Shown piece by piece: positions 1 to 8,574 of a DNA stretch of 64,000 nt. A program made the position numbers and the translations under genes. The notes under the pieces were generated by a model, which was not told where the DNA came from, did no database searches, and saw only the letters and a list, made by a program, of their open reading frames with translations. This DNA comes from BOG-908 sp964242115. Lineage in GTDB: Bacteria > Pseudomonadota > Alphaproteobacteria > Acetobacterales > Acetobacteraceae. Position 1 is the first letter of the stretch. The number at the start of each line of letters is the position of its first letter. The stretch covers positions 124,001 through 188,000 of the forward strand of contig CAXSZX010000005.1 in NCBI GenBank assembly GCA_964242115.1. The letters are read 5' to 3'.

Positions 1-1362
1 CAGCGCACCGCCCGGCCGTAGCGCGCCCAAATCGTGCGCCTGGCCGTAGCCGGCGATCGCCACGGAGGCGGCGAACGTCGAGGTGAGCAGGGCACCAGCC
101 AGGGTGCTGCCGAACGCGCCGCCCATCGAGCGCAGGAACAGGATGGCCCCAGTGGCAGTGCCCACGTCCCGCCGCTCCGCCGCGTTCTGCACCGTCAGCA
201 GCACGTTGGGCAGGCACACGCCGATGCCGATGCCGACGACGGCCATGAACACGGTTACCAGGGCCTGCGGCGTCGCCTGCCCCACGAAGGCCAAGCCCGC
301 GAAACCCGCCGCAGCGCACGCCAGGCCGCCGATGATGATCGGCTTGGTGCGGCCGACGCGCCGGCTCGCCTGCCCGCCGGAGAACGCACCCACCACGTTG
401 AACAGCAGGAACGGCGTCAGCACCAGGCCGGAATCTGAGGCATCCAGCCCGCGGTCCAGCTGGAAGTATAGCGGCAGCAGGAAGGTGGTGCCGAGCAGCA
501 CCAGCGAGCTGAGGAACGCCAGCGTGACGCTGCGGCTGAACACCGAGGCGGCGAACAGGCGCGGCGGCAGGATGGGGTTGGCGAAGCGGAGCTCGTGACG
601 GATGAGGCCCGCGGTCAGCAGGACGGCGGCGGCGAGCAGGCCCAGCACCGGGCCCGACGACCAGCCCGGTGGCGCGCTGCCCCAGCTCAGCGCCATCAGC
701 AGGGCGGTGACCGCGCAGGTCAGCAGGGCTGCACCAAAGTAGTCGATGCGGCCGCCTCCGCCACGCACCGGCAACTCGCGCAGCGCACGCTGGCACAGCC
801 AGGTGGCGGCCAAACCGAGCGGCAGGTTGACCCAGAAGACGAACGTCCAGGACAGGTGGTCCGTCGCCCAGCCGCCCAGCACCGGGCCGCCGACGGAGGC
901 AACACCCCACATCGCCGCCAGGTAGCCCTGGTAGCGGCCACGTTCGGCAGGGGCCACGACGTCGGCGATCACCGCCTGCGCCATCGCCATCAGCCCGCCG
1001 CCGCCGATCCCCTGCACCGCGCGCGCGGCGATGAGCTGCGGGAAGGATTGCGCCAGAGCACACAGCACGGACGCCGCGATGAACACCGCAAGTGCCACCA
1101 GCAGCAGCATGCGCCGTCCGTACATGTCGGACAGCTTGCCGTAGATCGGCGTGGCCGAGGTGGAAGTGAGCAGGTAGGCGGTGACGATCCAGGAGAGGTG
1201 CCGGAAGCCGCCGAGCTGGGCGGCGATTGCCGGGACCGCAGGGACGACGACCGTCTGGTCCAGGGCGGCGAGCAACACGCACAGCATGACGCCGGTGACG
1301 ACACGGACGATCTGCTGATGGGTGTAGGTGGGGAGCAGCGTGGCGGATTGTTGGGGAGGCAT
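1..1362 (-). CDS. MFS drug:H+ antiporter, DHA2 (EmrB/QacA) type, C-terminus off the window
   Basis: Inner-membrane multidrug exporter of the major facilitator superfamily, presumed proton-driven. Reading leftward from ATG at 1362 gives 454 codons with no stop before the window edge, so the C-terminus is missing. The first helix carries LAALDQTVVVP (about residues 31-41), the DHA2 D1-like motif. MFS motif A, GKLSDMYGRR, is at 75-84, and a motif C-like GGPVLGG follows near residue 150. At least 12 hydrophobic segments are visible, and this class normally has 14. The next gene on the same strand is a DUF1275 protein, separated by a half copy of the family 1 repeat. Substrate cannot be deduced. 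Other frames through this region are arginine- and serine-rich shadows. Confidence 0.9.
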   Translation of the reverse strand, partial: MPPQQSATLLPTYTHQQIVRVVTGVMLCVLLAALDQTVVVPAVPAIAAQLGGFRHLSWIVTAYLLTSTSATPIYGKLSDMYGRRMLLLVALAVFIAASVLCALAQSFPQLIAARAVQGIGGGGLMAMAQAVIADVVAPAERGRYQGYLAAMWGVASVGGPVLGGWATDHLSWTFVFWVNLPLGLAATWLCQRALRELPVRGGGGRIDYFGAALLTCAVTALLMALSWGSAPPGWSSGPVLGLLAAAVLLTAGLIRHELRFANPILPPRLFAASVFSRSVTLAFLSSLVLLGTTFLLPLYFQLDRGLDASDSGLVLTPFLLFNVVGAFSGGQASRRVGRTKPIIIGGLACAAAGFAGLAFVGQATPQALVTVFMAVVGIGIGVCLPNVLLTVQNAAERRDVGTATGAILFLRSMGGAFGSTLAGALLTSTFAASVAIAGYGQAHDLGALRPGGAL

Positions 1363-1380
1363 TCGAGGTCCGAAGAAGGG

Positions 1381-1460
1381 AAGCAAGAAAGGCCTTCTTT
1401 TTTGAAAAAAAGAAGCAAAAAACTTTTGGTTCGGCTGTCGCGGACTGGTCTGGCCGGCGC
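1381..1460. repeat. Family 1 element, left half, orientation A
   Basis: GGCC-type end with a CTTCTTTTTT / AAAAAAAGAAG hairpin, an A-tract, then the centre motif CTGTCGCGGA. The right hairpin is absent. It fills the gap between the MFS gene start and the stop of the DUF1275 gene. Confidence 0.85.
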
Positions 1461-2105
1461 CTAGCTGATGGCTTTGGCGGGGATGATGCGCCAGGCAATG
1501 ACGGCGGCGATGAGCGCGGTCACCGGCAGCGCGGCGAACGTAATGCTGCGGCCGGCGTGAAGGCCGAACGTGGCGGCGACGGCGCCGGCGAACAGGCCCA
1601 GCCAGGGAACCGCCTGCAGCAGCCATTCGGCGTTCTCCGTTCTGCCGAGCGCGAACAGGCCCAAACCCCGGCCGAGCTTGACCAGCGTGCCGGTGACGTA
1701 GGTGATGCTGACGGAGATGGGGCCGGCCTGCTGCATCGACGCGTTCAGCATGCCCATCGCGAACGTCAGGGCAACGGCCGCGCCCTGCGTGGCGAGACTT
1801 GGAACGGCGAGCAACGGCGCGATGAGTGCCAGGATGACGGACAGCCGGTGAGGCCCGGCGAGCGTGGCCGCGATGGTGCCGAACGCGGCACCGCCGACGA
1901 ACGCCACCAGGATGAGGCCGATCAACCCGGCGCGCGCGAGGTTACCCTCGGCGATGGCGGCGCCGAGCGACGTGGTGTTGCCGCTCATGAACGAGACGTA
2001 CAGGTCGTGCAACAGCGACAACCCGCAAGCATCCACCGCGCCTGCCAGTGCCGCAAGGAAGCAGACGGTGGCCAAGCCGAGTTTTTCGTTGTCAGGAAAA
2101 GGCAA
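1461..2105 (-). CDS. DUF1275 (YoaK) family membrane protein
   Basis: Small integral membrane protein of the DUF1275/YoaK family, function unknown. About six hydrophobic segments are visible. The N-terminal portion has GAVDACGLSLL followed by FMSGNTTSLG, corresponding to the conserved DALG...HMTGNT signature of the family. The chosen start is TTG at 2105, giving 214 residues. The frame stays open to 2162, but that extension is only translated family 1 repeat (lysine/phenylalanine-rich), so it is probably not protein. The TTG itself lies in the terminal CTTGC of the repeat and no clear Shine-Dalgarno sequence precedes it, so the start is uncertain. Confidence 0.75.
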   Translation of the reverse strand: MPFPDNEKLGLATVCFLAALAGAVDACGLSLLHDLYVSFMSGNTTSLGAAIAEGNLARAGLIGLILVAFVGGAAFGTIAATLAGPHRLSVILALIAPLLAVPSLATQGAAVALTFAMGMLNASMQQAGPISVSITYVTGTLVKLGRGLGLFALGRTENAEWLLQAVPWLGLFAGAVAATFGLHAGRSITFAALPVTALIAAVIAWRIIPAKAIS

Positions 2106-2236
2106 GCAAGCGGTTCTTTTTTGAAAAAAAGAACCAAAAAACTTTTGTTCCCTGGAGTGCACGCTGCGGGAGACTCCGCGACAGCAGGAGCAAAAGTCTT
2201 TTGCTTCTTTTCTTCAGAAAAGAAGGCCTTGCTTTC
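2103..2236. repeat. Family 1 element, full copy, orientation B
   Basis: Left hairpin GGTTCTTTTTT / AAAAAAAGAACC, centre with CTCCGCGACAGCAGG, right hairpin CTTCTTTTCT / AGAAAAGAAG ending GGCCTTGC. It fills the gap between gntK (stop at 2246) and the DUF1275 gene. Its left end overlaps the proposed TTG start of the DUF1275 gene. Confidence 0.9.
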
Positions 2237-2245
2237 ATGCGCACA

Positions 2246-2788
2246 TCACGTCGCAACGCCCGCCTTTCCCAAAGCATCGATCGCAAGTTCCACCGTGGTG
2301 TCCAGGTCGTCATCCACACGCACGATGATCGGGCGCTCCTCTGCACCCGGTTCCTGCAGCGTGTGCAACTGGCTTTCCAGTAGCGAAGCCGGCATGAAGT
2401 GGCCGGTGCGTTGTTCCAGCCGCTCTTCGAGCACCTTGGGATCGGCTTTCAAATAGAGCAGGCGCACCTGCGTACGGCCGTCCACGAGGCCGTCCCGGTA
2501 GCTGCGCTTCAGCGCGGAACAGGTGACCAGGCCGGGTTCGCCGGCGGCGACGCGCGCGTCGATCCAGGCTTTCACCGCGCGCAGCCAGGGTGCGCGGTCC
2601 TCGTCGGTCAGCGGTATCTCGTGGTGCATCTTCTGCACGTTGGATGGCGGGTGCAGTTCGTCGCCTTCCTGGAAGGGCCAGTGCAGATGCGCGTTGATGT
2701 GTTCGGCGATGGTGGATTTGCCGCTGCCCGAGACGCCCATCACGATCACCACGGATCCGCCGCCAGCAGGTGTGGCCGGGCGGTTCAT
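2246..2788 (-). CDS. gntK: Gluconokinase
   Basis: Phosphorylates D-gluconate to 6-phosphogluconate with ATP, feeding the pentose phosphate (and possibly Entner-Doudoroff) route. The protein is 180 residues, normal for the GntK/shikimate-kinase-like family. Walker A GVSGSGKST lies at 18-26. The substrate-region signature EGDELHPPSNVQKM follows at about 41-54. The start ATG at 2788 overlaps the rpiA stop as ATGA, showing translational coupling. It is the last gene of the pentose phosphate operon that begins with tkt. The longer open frame upstream runs through rpiA out of frame and is not coding. Confidence 0.93.
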   Translation of the reverse strand: MNRPATPAGGGSVVIVMGVSGSGKSTIAEHINAHLHWPFQEGDELHPPSNVQKMHHEIPLTDEDRAPWLRAVKAWIDARVAAGEPGLVTCSALKRSYRDGLVDGRTQVRLLYLKADPKVLEERLEQRTGHFMPASLLESQLHTLQEPGAEERPIIVRVDDDLDTTVELAIDALGKAGVAT

Positions 2789-3495
2789 CTGGCCGGGTTC
2801 GTGGCGGGAACGGCCTGGTTCGGCATGAACCTGGTGACACCGTTGTCCCCGGCGACGAGTGCGAGTTCTGCCATGCCGACGAACAGGCCGGTCTCCACCA
2901 CGCCCACGATCTGCTGCACCGTTCGGTTCAGCGCGGTAGCGTTTTCGATGGCGCCGAAATTGCAGTCCAGGATGTAGTTGCCGCCATCCGTGAGGTAGGG
3001 CTGGCCGTCCTGCGACGTGCGGCGCGTGGCGGATTGCGCGAGTGCTGCGAGGCGCGACTGCGTCAACTCCCAGCCGAATTGTGTCACTTCCACCGGCACC
3101 GGCGCGGTGGTGCCGAGCCAGTCGACCAGCTTGGCGCTGTCCGCGATGATGATGAGGCGCTTGGCCGCGCTGGCCACGAGTTTCTCGCGCAGCAAGGCGC
3201 CGCCTAGGCCTTTGACGAGGTCGAGCGTGTCGCGCTTGATCTCGTCGGCGCCGTCCACGCAGACGTCGATGCTGGTGTGATGCGCGAAGTCGGTGAGCTT
3301 CAAGCCGCCAGCGCGCGCCTGGCTGGCGCTGCGTTCCGAGGTCGGGATGCACAGGATGTCCGGCGCACGGGCGATCAACACGTCGATGAAAAAAGTGGCC
3401 GTTGAGCCGGTGCCTAGGCCTACAACCATGCCTGCTTGGATGAGGTCGGCGGCTTGTTCGGCGGCCTGGCGTTTCAGGGTGTCTCTATCGGGCAT
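2785..3495 (-). CDS. rpiA: Ribose-5-phosphate isomerase A
   Basis: Interconverts ribose 5-phosphate and ribulose 5-phosphate. The protein is 236 residues, the expected RpiA length. Conserved blocks are GLGTGSTATFF (26-36, phosphate-binding loop), VDGADEI (80-86, catalytic aspartates) and KGLGGALLREK (95-105, catalytic Lys/Glu region). The start ATG at 3495 sits 2 bp from a full family 1 repeat. In-frame extension into the repeat is rejected because RpiA aligns from this methionine. It is coupled to gntK by a 4-bp overlap, whereas the gap to upstream pgl is exactly filled by the repeat. Confidence 0.95.
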   Translation of the reverse strand: MPDRDTLKRQAAEQAADLIQAGMVVGLGTGSTATFFIDVLIARAPDILCIPTSERSASQARAGGLKLTDFAHHTSIDVCVDGADEIKRDTLDLVKGLGGALLREKLVASAAKRLIIIADSAKLVDWLGTTAPVPVEVTQFGWELTQSRLAALAQSATRRTSQDGQPYLTDGGNYILDCNFGAIENATALNRTVQQIVGVVETGLFVGMAELALVAGDNGVTRFMPNQAVPATNPAR

Positions 3496-3497
3496 CG

Positions 3498-3632
3498 AAG
3501 CAAGGCCTGCTTTTTCGAGAAAAAGAAGCAAAAAGCTTTTGTCGCGGCTGTCGCGGGATTGTCTGGCAGCGTGTGCCCGAGGGAACGAAAGTTTTTCGGT
3601 TCTTTTTTTCAAAAAAGAACATTCTCACTTTC
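3498..3632. repeat. Family 1 element, full copy, orientation A
   Basis: Left end AAGGCCTGC with a CTTTTTCGAGAAAAAG hairpin, centre CTGTCGCGGGA, right hairpin GGTTCTTTTTTT / AAAAAAGAAC. It lies between rpiA (start 3495) and pgl (stop 3625) and fills the whole intergenic space inside the operon. Confidence 0.9.
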
Positions 3633-4341
3633 CTTGCGCCGCGTCATCAGTGAACCATAGCAGGTCGCCCGCTGCGCTCACCCGCGCGGCGGGTAGCGTC
3701 CTGTCGCCTGAGAGCACCTGTTGGAGCACCTCGGCCTTTCCCTTGCCGGCAACGAGGAACACGACGTGGCGGCTGCAGGCAATGGCCGGGTAGGTCAGCG
3801 TCAGCCGTGTTTGCGGCACACCGGCGGTGACCGGCACCACCCATCGCAACGTTTCGTCCAGCGCAGGCGTGCCGGGAAACAGCGATGCGGTGTGGCCGTT
3901 TTCGCCGAGCCCCAGCAGCATGACGTCGAACATCGGTCGGGTCATGTCCAGCGACTCGGCACCGTAATAGGCCTGTAAGGTGGCCTGGTAGTCCCGCGCG
4001 GCTGCGTCCGGATCGCCGGATGTTGGCATGGGGTGCACTTGTCCGGGCGGAACCGCCACGTGGTCCAGCAGCGCGAGCTTCGTCATGCGGAAGTTGCTGT
4101 CCGGGTGGTCCTTTGGGACGAAGCGTTCGTCGCCCCAGAACAGGTGCGTGCGGGCCCAGGGAAAACGTGCGGCGAAAGCGGGCTCCGCCAATATCTCGAA
4201 CAGGCGCTTCGGGGTGGAACCGCCGGACAGAGCTATGGCGAAACGCCCTGGCGCCGCTATCGCCTGTTGAGTCAACCACTCGGCGGCATAGCGGGCAAGC
4301 GCTTCTGGATCCGGCTGCGTGGTGACGTGATGATCAGGCAT
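3625..4341 (-). CDS. pgl: 6-phosphogluconolactonase
   Basis: Hydrolyses 6-phosphogluconolactone, the product of Zwf, to 6-phosphogluconate. The protein is 238 residues, of the NagB/DevB-like class. Motifs: ALSGGSTPK (37-45), WGDERFVPKDHPDSNFRM (about 73-90), and LGLGENGHTASLFPG in the second half. ATG at 4341 is preferred, overlapping the upstream HAD gene by 8 bp. A second ATG at 4350 in the same frame is possible. It is preceded in the operon by zwf and two HAD genes and followed, after a family 1 repeat, by rpiA. Confidence 0.93.
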   Translation of the reverse strand: MPDHHVTTQPDPEALARYAAEWLTQQAIAAPGRFAIALSGGSTPKRLFEILAEPAFAARFPWARTHLFWGDERFVPKDHPDSNFRMTKLALLDHVAVPPGQVHPMPTSGDPDAAARDYQATLQAYYGAESLDMTRPMFDVMLLGLGENGHTASLFPGTPALDETLRWVVPVTAGVPQTRLTLTYPAIACSRHVVFLVAGKGKAEVLQQVLSGDRTLPAARVSAAGDLLWFTDDAAQGK

Positions 4342-5146
4342 TGCGCGCATCCAGGATGAAACGTTGCACTGCGTTGGCGAACCCTTCCTCTTCGGAAGAG
4401 CTGGTGACGTGCGTTGCCAGCTTCTGCACCGCCTCGCTCGCGTTGCCCATGGCGATCGACATGCCGCTCTCGCGGAACATCAGCGTGTCGTTCGGCTGGT
4501 CGCCGATGGTGGCGACCTGCCTGGCGTCCAAACCCAGGCGCTTGGCAAGGAACGAGAGTGCAGCTCCCTTGTTGGCCTGTGGGTGGGTGATGTCCAGGTA
4601 GTAGGGTTGCGAGCGCGCGGCCGAGGCCGACCCGCCGAGCGCGGCCTGGACCTGCTGTTCGGTGCGCTGCATCAGCGTAGCGTCGTCGCTGACGCCCACA
4701 ATCTTCACTGCGCTGTCGAGCGCGCGGCCGAAGCTGCTCGTCTCCCTGGGCTCGAACTTCACGGTCCACGCCTCGCGCGCGACGTGCGGCGCGTCCTTTT
4801 TGTGCACCAGCCACTCCTCGCCGCTGTACACCCACGCGTCCAGGCCGGCATCGGTCAGCATCTTTATGCTGCGGTCAGCGACCTCGCGCGGCAGGGTGTG
4901 CGCCTCGATCTGCGAGAGGTCCGGGTTGACCCACAGCCCACCGTTGAAGCCGGCAATCGGCGTGTCTATGGCGAGAGGTTCGAGCAGCATCTTCATGCCG
5001 CGCGGCGGCCTGCCGCTGGTGACAGCAAAAGCGATGCCGCGCGTTCGCAGCGCCCGCACGGCGGCAACGGCACGGTCGGTGAGTTGCTTGTCCTTGGTGA
5101 CGAGGGTGCCGTCCACGTCCGCCAGCAGAAGCCTGATGTCCGGCAT
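4334..5146 (-). CDS. HAD-IIB (Cof-type) sugar phosphatase-like hydrolase, copy 2
   Basis: Haloacid dehalogenase-superfamily hydrolase with a Cof-type cap, 270 residues. Motif I is ADVDGT (nucleophile Asp near residue 9). A SGRPPRGM block and a motif IV GDQPNDTLMF are visible. The neighbouring upstream gene is a clear paralogue, and both share YYLDITHP followed by ANKG, suggesting the same substrate class. Placed between zwf and pgl, the protein probably acts on a sugar phosphate or a pathway side product. No specific substrate can be assigned. The stop overlaps the pgl start; the upstream paralogue ends 3 bp before its ATG. Confidence 0.85.
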   Translation of the reverse strand: MPDIRLLLADVDGTLVTKDKQLTDRAVAAVRALRTRGIAFAVTSGRPPRGMKMLLEPLAIDTPIAGFNGGLWVNPDLSQIEAHTLPREVADRSIKMLTDAGLDAWVYSGEEWLVHKKDAPHVAREAWTVKFEPRETSSFGRALDSAVKIVGVSDDATLMQRTEQQVQAALGGSASAARSQPYYLDITHPQANKGAALSFLAKRLGLDARQVATIGDQPNDTLMFRESGMSIAMGNASEAVQKLATHVTSSSEEEGFANAVQRFILDARNA

Positions 5147-5149
5147 GAA

Positions 5150-5965
5150 TTATCCTCTGCTCGGCCCGGCGTTCGGGATGATGAAGTCCGTCACCGCTTT
5201 TGCCCAGCCGCTGTCCTGGTTGCTGTCGGTGACGTAGTCGGCGCGCGACTGCATGTCCTTCGGTGCGTTTCCCATCGCGATCCTGTAGGACGCCACGTCG
5301 AACATCGGCAGGTCGTTCGGCATGTCGCCGATGCAGGCGGTCTCGTCCAGGCTTATGTCGAGCAGGCGTGCCGCCTCGCGCACCGCTGCGCCCTTGTTGG
5401 CGTTCGGGTGGGTGATGTCGAGGTAGTAGTCCTGGCTGAGATGCACGGTGGCACGGCCGTGCAGACGTTGCTGCAACTCCCTCTCGCAGGCGGCGAGTTT
5501 CGCGAAGTCCTTCGACGCCGCCATGATCTTGCCTGCGCGGGTGGCGAAGTGCGACAGGTCAGGCACGGTGCGCGGCTGCATCTTCACCGTTTGCTGTTCC
5601 CAATCCACGTAGTCACCGGCCGGATCGGTGAGCAGCCATTCCTCCGTGGTGAACAACCATGGCGCGATGGCCTGGTCCCCAAGGTAGCCGATCGCATCGG
5701 ATGCCGCGTCCTCGGCCAACAGGTCGGCGTGCAACACGCGACCGTCAGGCGCGGTAAAGGTGCCGCCGTTAAACGCCGCGCGTGGCGTGTCGAGCTGTAG
5801 CGCGTCGGCGAACAACGCGACCCCGTGCGGCGGCCTGCTGCTGACGAGCACGAGTTTGATTCCGCGCTCCGCGAGCTGGGTCGCGGCGTGTCGAACCTCT
5901 GCGGTGAGTTCCTTGTCCTTGGTGACCAGCGTGCCGTCGATGTCGGAGACCAGCAGGCGTATCAT
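5150..5965 (-). CDS. HAD-IIB (Cof-type) sugar phosphatase-like hydrolase, copy 1
   Basis: 271-residue HAD-superfamily hydrolase. Motif I is SDIDGTLVTKD with the nucleophile and acid/base aspartates at 8 and 10. SSRPPHG follows, then YYLDITHP and NANKG, and motif IV GDMPNDLPMF. The start ATG at 5965 overlaps the zwf stop as ATGA, so it is co-translated with glucose-6-phosphate dehydrogenase. It is a tandem paralogue of the next gene. Conserved active-site residues indicate a working phosphatase, but its physiological substrate is unknown. Confidence 0.85.
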   Translation of the reverse strand: MIRLLVSDIDGTLVTKDKELTAEVRHAATQLAERGIKLVLVSSRPPHGVALFADALQLDTPRAAFNGGTFTAPDGRVLHADLLAEDAASDAIGYLGDQAIAPWLFTTEEWLLTDPAGDYVDWEQQTVKMQPRTVPDLSHFATRAGKIMAASKDFAKLAACERELQQRLHGRATVHLSQDYYLDITHPNANKGAAVREAARLLDISLDETACIGDMPNDLPMFDVASYRIAMGNAPKDMQSRADYVTDSNQDSGWAKAVTDFIIPNAGPSRG

Positions 5966-7506
5966 CGGCCGATTGCAACCCAGCGGCGATGGTCGTGCCG
6001 CAACAGGTCGTCGGCTTCTTCCGGACCCTCGCTGCCGGCAGCGTAAGGGTGCACGTGGATGTGGCCTGCGTCCCACGCATCCAGCGCGGGTTGCACGATG
6101 CACCACCCGGCTTCCACGTTGTCGGCACGCTGGAACAAAGTCGCGTCGCCAACCAGGCAATCATAGAGTAACGTCTCGTAGCCGGTGCTGGGGCCTTCGT
6201 GGAAATAGTCGGCGTAGTTGAAGTTCATGCTGACGCCGCCGAGTTTCACGCGCGGGCCTGGCACTTTGGCGCTGAACTGCAGTGTCACGCCTTCCGTCGG
6301 CTGGATGTGCAGGTACATTATGTTTGGCGTGAGCTTCTCAACCGGCGTGTCGCGGAACAGCGCGAACGGCGCCTGCTTGAAGTGTATGGAGATCTCGGTG
6401 TGGCGGCGTGCCAGGCGTTTACCGGTGCGGATGTAGAACGGCACGCCGGCCCAGCGCCAGTTGTCGATGGCGAGCTTCATGGCGATGTATGTTTCGGTGC
6501 TCGAATTGTAGTCCACGTCCGGCTCCTGCCGGTAGCCTTGCACCTGGTCCGAGCCGTAATTGCCTGCGCGATACTGGCCGCGCACTACGTCGCGCACTGC
6601 GTTTCGGCCGGCGAGCGGGTGGATAGCCTGTATCACCTTAGCTTTTTCGGTGCGCACCGCATCCGCGTCGAACGAGGTGGGCGCTTCCATCGCCACCATG
6701 GAGAGAAGCTGGAAGATATGGTTCGGAACCATGTCGCGCATGGCACCGGTGCCTTCGTAGAACTTGCCGCGCTGTTCCACGCCCACAGTCTCGGCCGCGG
6801 TGATCTGCACATGATCGATGTTGTCGCGTTTCCAGATCGGCTCGAAAATGCCGTTGGAAAAACGAAGCGCCATGATGTTCTGGACGGTTTCCTTGCCGAG
6901 GTAATGATCGATCCGGTAGATCTGGCTCTCGTCCATCACCGACAGCAGCGACGCGTTGAGCGCCCGCGCACTGGCCAGGTCGTGACCGAACGGCTTCTCC
7001 ACCACGACACGGCGGAAGCCGCCATCCTCGCGCAACAGGCCGGCTTTGCTCAGCTGGTGCGCCACCGTATCGAAGAACCGCGCCGCGGTGGCGCAGTAGA
7101 ACACCACGTTGTCGCCATCGGCGAGCTTGGATTTCAGCGTCTCGAACGTCGCGTCGTTGGCAAAGTCGCCAGACAGGTAGCTGAGCCTGGTCCGCATCCA
7201 GTCCCACGCAGCCTCGTCGAGCTTGGCCGTCACCTCGCCGCGTCGCTCCGTGACAAAGTGCGTCATCGCGTCGCCGAGGTGGTCGCGGAACGCGTCGTCA
7301 TCCATGTCGCGCGCGTCGACACCGATGATCTCGAAGGCATCGTCAAGCAGGTTCGCCAGGCGCAAATTGTAGAGCGCCGGCATCAGCAATCGGCGCGTGA
7401 GGTCGCCGCCGGCGCCAAATATCACGAAGTGGCACGGCGGCGTGGTGGCCGCGCGCGACAGTATTGCCGGGTCGCTTGGGCTGGGCCGGGCGCTGCCGGT
7501 GTCCAT
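5962..7506 (-). CDS. zwf: Glucose-6-phosphate 1-dehydrogenase
   Basis: Oxidises glucose 6-phosphate to 6-phosphogluconolactone with NAD(P)+. The protein is 514 residues, typical for the family. The nucleotide-binding loop FGAGGDLTRRL is at 30-40. EKPFG is at 170-174 and the active-site signature RIDHYLGKE at 198-206. It lies 16 bp after gnd and is translationally coupled (ATGA) to the first HAD gene. Cofactor preference cannot be read reliably from sequence alone. Confidence 0.96.
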   Translation of the reverse strand: MDTGSARPSPSDPAILSRAATTPPCHFVIFGAGGDLTRRLLMPALYNLRLANLLDDAFEIIGVDARDMDDDAFRDHLGDAMTHFVTERRGEVTAKLDEAAWDWMRTRLSYLSGDFANDATFETLKSKLADGDNVVFYCATAARFFDTVAHQLSKAGLLREDGGFRRVVVEKPFGHDLASARALNASLLSVMDESQIYRIDHYLGKETVQNIMALRFSNGIFEPIWKRDNIDHVQITAAETVGVEQRGKFYEGTGAMRDMVPNHIFQLLSMVAMEAPTSFDADAVRTEKAKVIQAIHPLAGRNAVRDVVRGQYRAGNYGSDQVQGYRQEPDVDYNSSTETYIAMKLAIDNWRWAGVPFYIRTGKRLARRHTEISIHFKQAPFALFRDTPVEKLTPNIMYLHIQPTEGVTLQFSAKVPGPRVKLGGVSMNFNYADYFHEGPSTGYETLLYDCLVGDATLFQRADNVEAGWCIVQPALDAWDAGHIHVHPYAAGSEGPEEADDLLRHDHRRWVAIGR

Positions 7507-7522
7507 GCGTCTGCTCCCCTGC

Positions 7523-8500
7523 CTATGCGTGCGGTTCTACGTGGCCGCCGAACTTGTTGCGCATCGCGCTCAACAGCTTCTCGCCAAACGTATTGCCCGA
7601 CCGCGAGCGGAACCGCGCATAAAGCGAGGTGGAGAGCACAGGCACAGGCACTGCTTCCTCGATGGCGGCCTCCACCGTCCAGCGACCCTCGCCGGAGTCG
7701 CTGACATGGCCGGTAAAATCCGTCAGCGTCGGGTTGTCCGCCAACGCCGAGGCCGTCAGGTCCAGCAGCCAGGACGAGATGACGCTGCCGCGCCGCCACA
7801 CTTCGGCGATGTCCGGCAGGTCCAGCGTGAAGCGCTGGTCTTCCGGCAGGTCGGTCGATGCCTTGCCCTGCAGCACGTCAAAACCCTCAGCGTAGGCCTG
7901 CATCAAACCATACTCGATGCCGTTGTGGACCATCTTGACGAAGTGACCGGACCCGGCCGGGCCGCAATACATGTAACCCTGCTCCGGCCGCGGATCGCGG
8001 TCGTGCCTCTCCGTGGTGCGGCCGACGTCGCCCATCCCGGGTGCAAGCGTGTTGAAGATCGGGTCCAGGCGCTGCACCACTTCGGCCGGTCCGCCGATCA
8101 TCATGCAGTAGCCGCGCTCCAAGCCCCAGACGCCACCGGACGTTCCCACGTCGACGTAGTTGATACCCTTCTCGCGCAGCGTAGCAGCGCGGCGGATGTC
8201 GTCCTTGTAGAAGGTGTTACCGCCATCAATGACGGTATCGCCCGCCTCCATGTGTTCGGCCAAAGTCGCAACTGTATCTTCGGTGATCTCGCCCGCAGGG
8301 AGCATCACCCAAACAGAACGCGGCTTTTCCAAACCGCGCATGAGGTCGGCCAGGTCCGAGGCGCCTACTGCTCCCTCTCCGGCAACGCGCTTCACTGCGT
8401 CGGGGCTGTGGTCGTACACGACGCAGTGGTGGCCAGCACGCATCAGGCGCACGCTGATGTTTCCGCCCATCCGGCCCAGGCCGATTACGCCTAATTGCAT
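7523..8500 (-). CDS. gnd: 6-phosphogluconate dehydrogenase, decarboxylating, short (GntZ/YqeC-like) form
   Basis: Converts 6-phosphogluconate to ribulose 5-phosphate and CO2. At 325 residues it is the short form, which is usually NAD+-dependent, unlike the roughly 470-residue NADP+ enzyme. The Rossmann loop GLGRMGGN is at 7-14. The substrate/catalytic segment GSGHFVKMVHNGIEY is at 183-197, with the catalytic Lys and the HNGIEY signature. IDGGN is at 91-95. It follows tal-pgi across a 72-bp gap that holds one arm of the GC-rich family 2 repeat. Confidence 0.94.
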   Translation of the reverse strand: MQLGVIGLGRMGGNISVRLMRAGHHCVVYDHSPDAVKRVAGEGAVGASDLADLMRGLEKPRSVWVMLPAGEITEDTVATLAEHMEAGDTVIDGGNTFYKDDIRRAATLREKGINYVDVGTSGGVWGLERGYCMMIGGPAEVVQRLDPIFNTLAPGMGDVGRTTERHDRDPRPEQGYMYCGPAGSGHFVKMVHNGIEYGLMQAYAEGFDVLQGKASTDLPEDQRFTLDLPDIAEVWRRGSVISSWLLDLTASALADNPTLTDFTGHVSDSGEGRWTVEAAIEEAVPVPVLSTSLYARFRSRSGNTFGEKLLSAMRNKFGGHVEPHA

Positions 8501-8514
8501 TTGATGCTCCTACA

Positions 8515-8574
8515 AGATGGCCAGGGACGCTGTCCCTTGACCCTGCTGGGGCCAGTCGGCCCCAAACCCCGCTT
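8515..8574. repeat. Family 2 GC-rich double hairpin, single arm
   Basis: Two adjacent hairpins: AGGGAC-GCT-GTCCCT at 8523-8537 and TGGGGCC-AGTC-GGCCCCA at 8547-8564. The same layout, with different but still paired stems, is found at 52731-52905. It lies between tal-pgi and gnd inside the operon and ends at the tal-pgi stop codon. It could attenuate transcription or stabilise an mRNA end, but that is inference. Confidence 0.75.

Noticed and set aside
990..1418. Cys/Ser-rich minus-strand frame over the MFS gene
   Set aside because: It is out of frame with the clear DHA2 transporter reading, which has helices and motif A.
2246..3352. Longer frame fusing rpiA region to gntK
   Set aside because: The upstream part reads rpiA out of frame; the ATGA overlap and Walker A position fix the gntK start at 2788.
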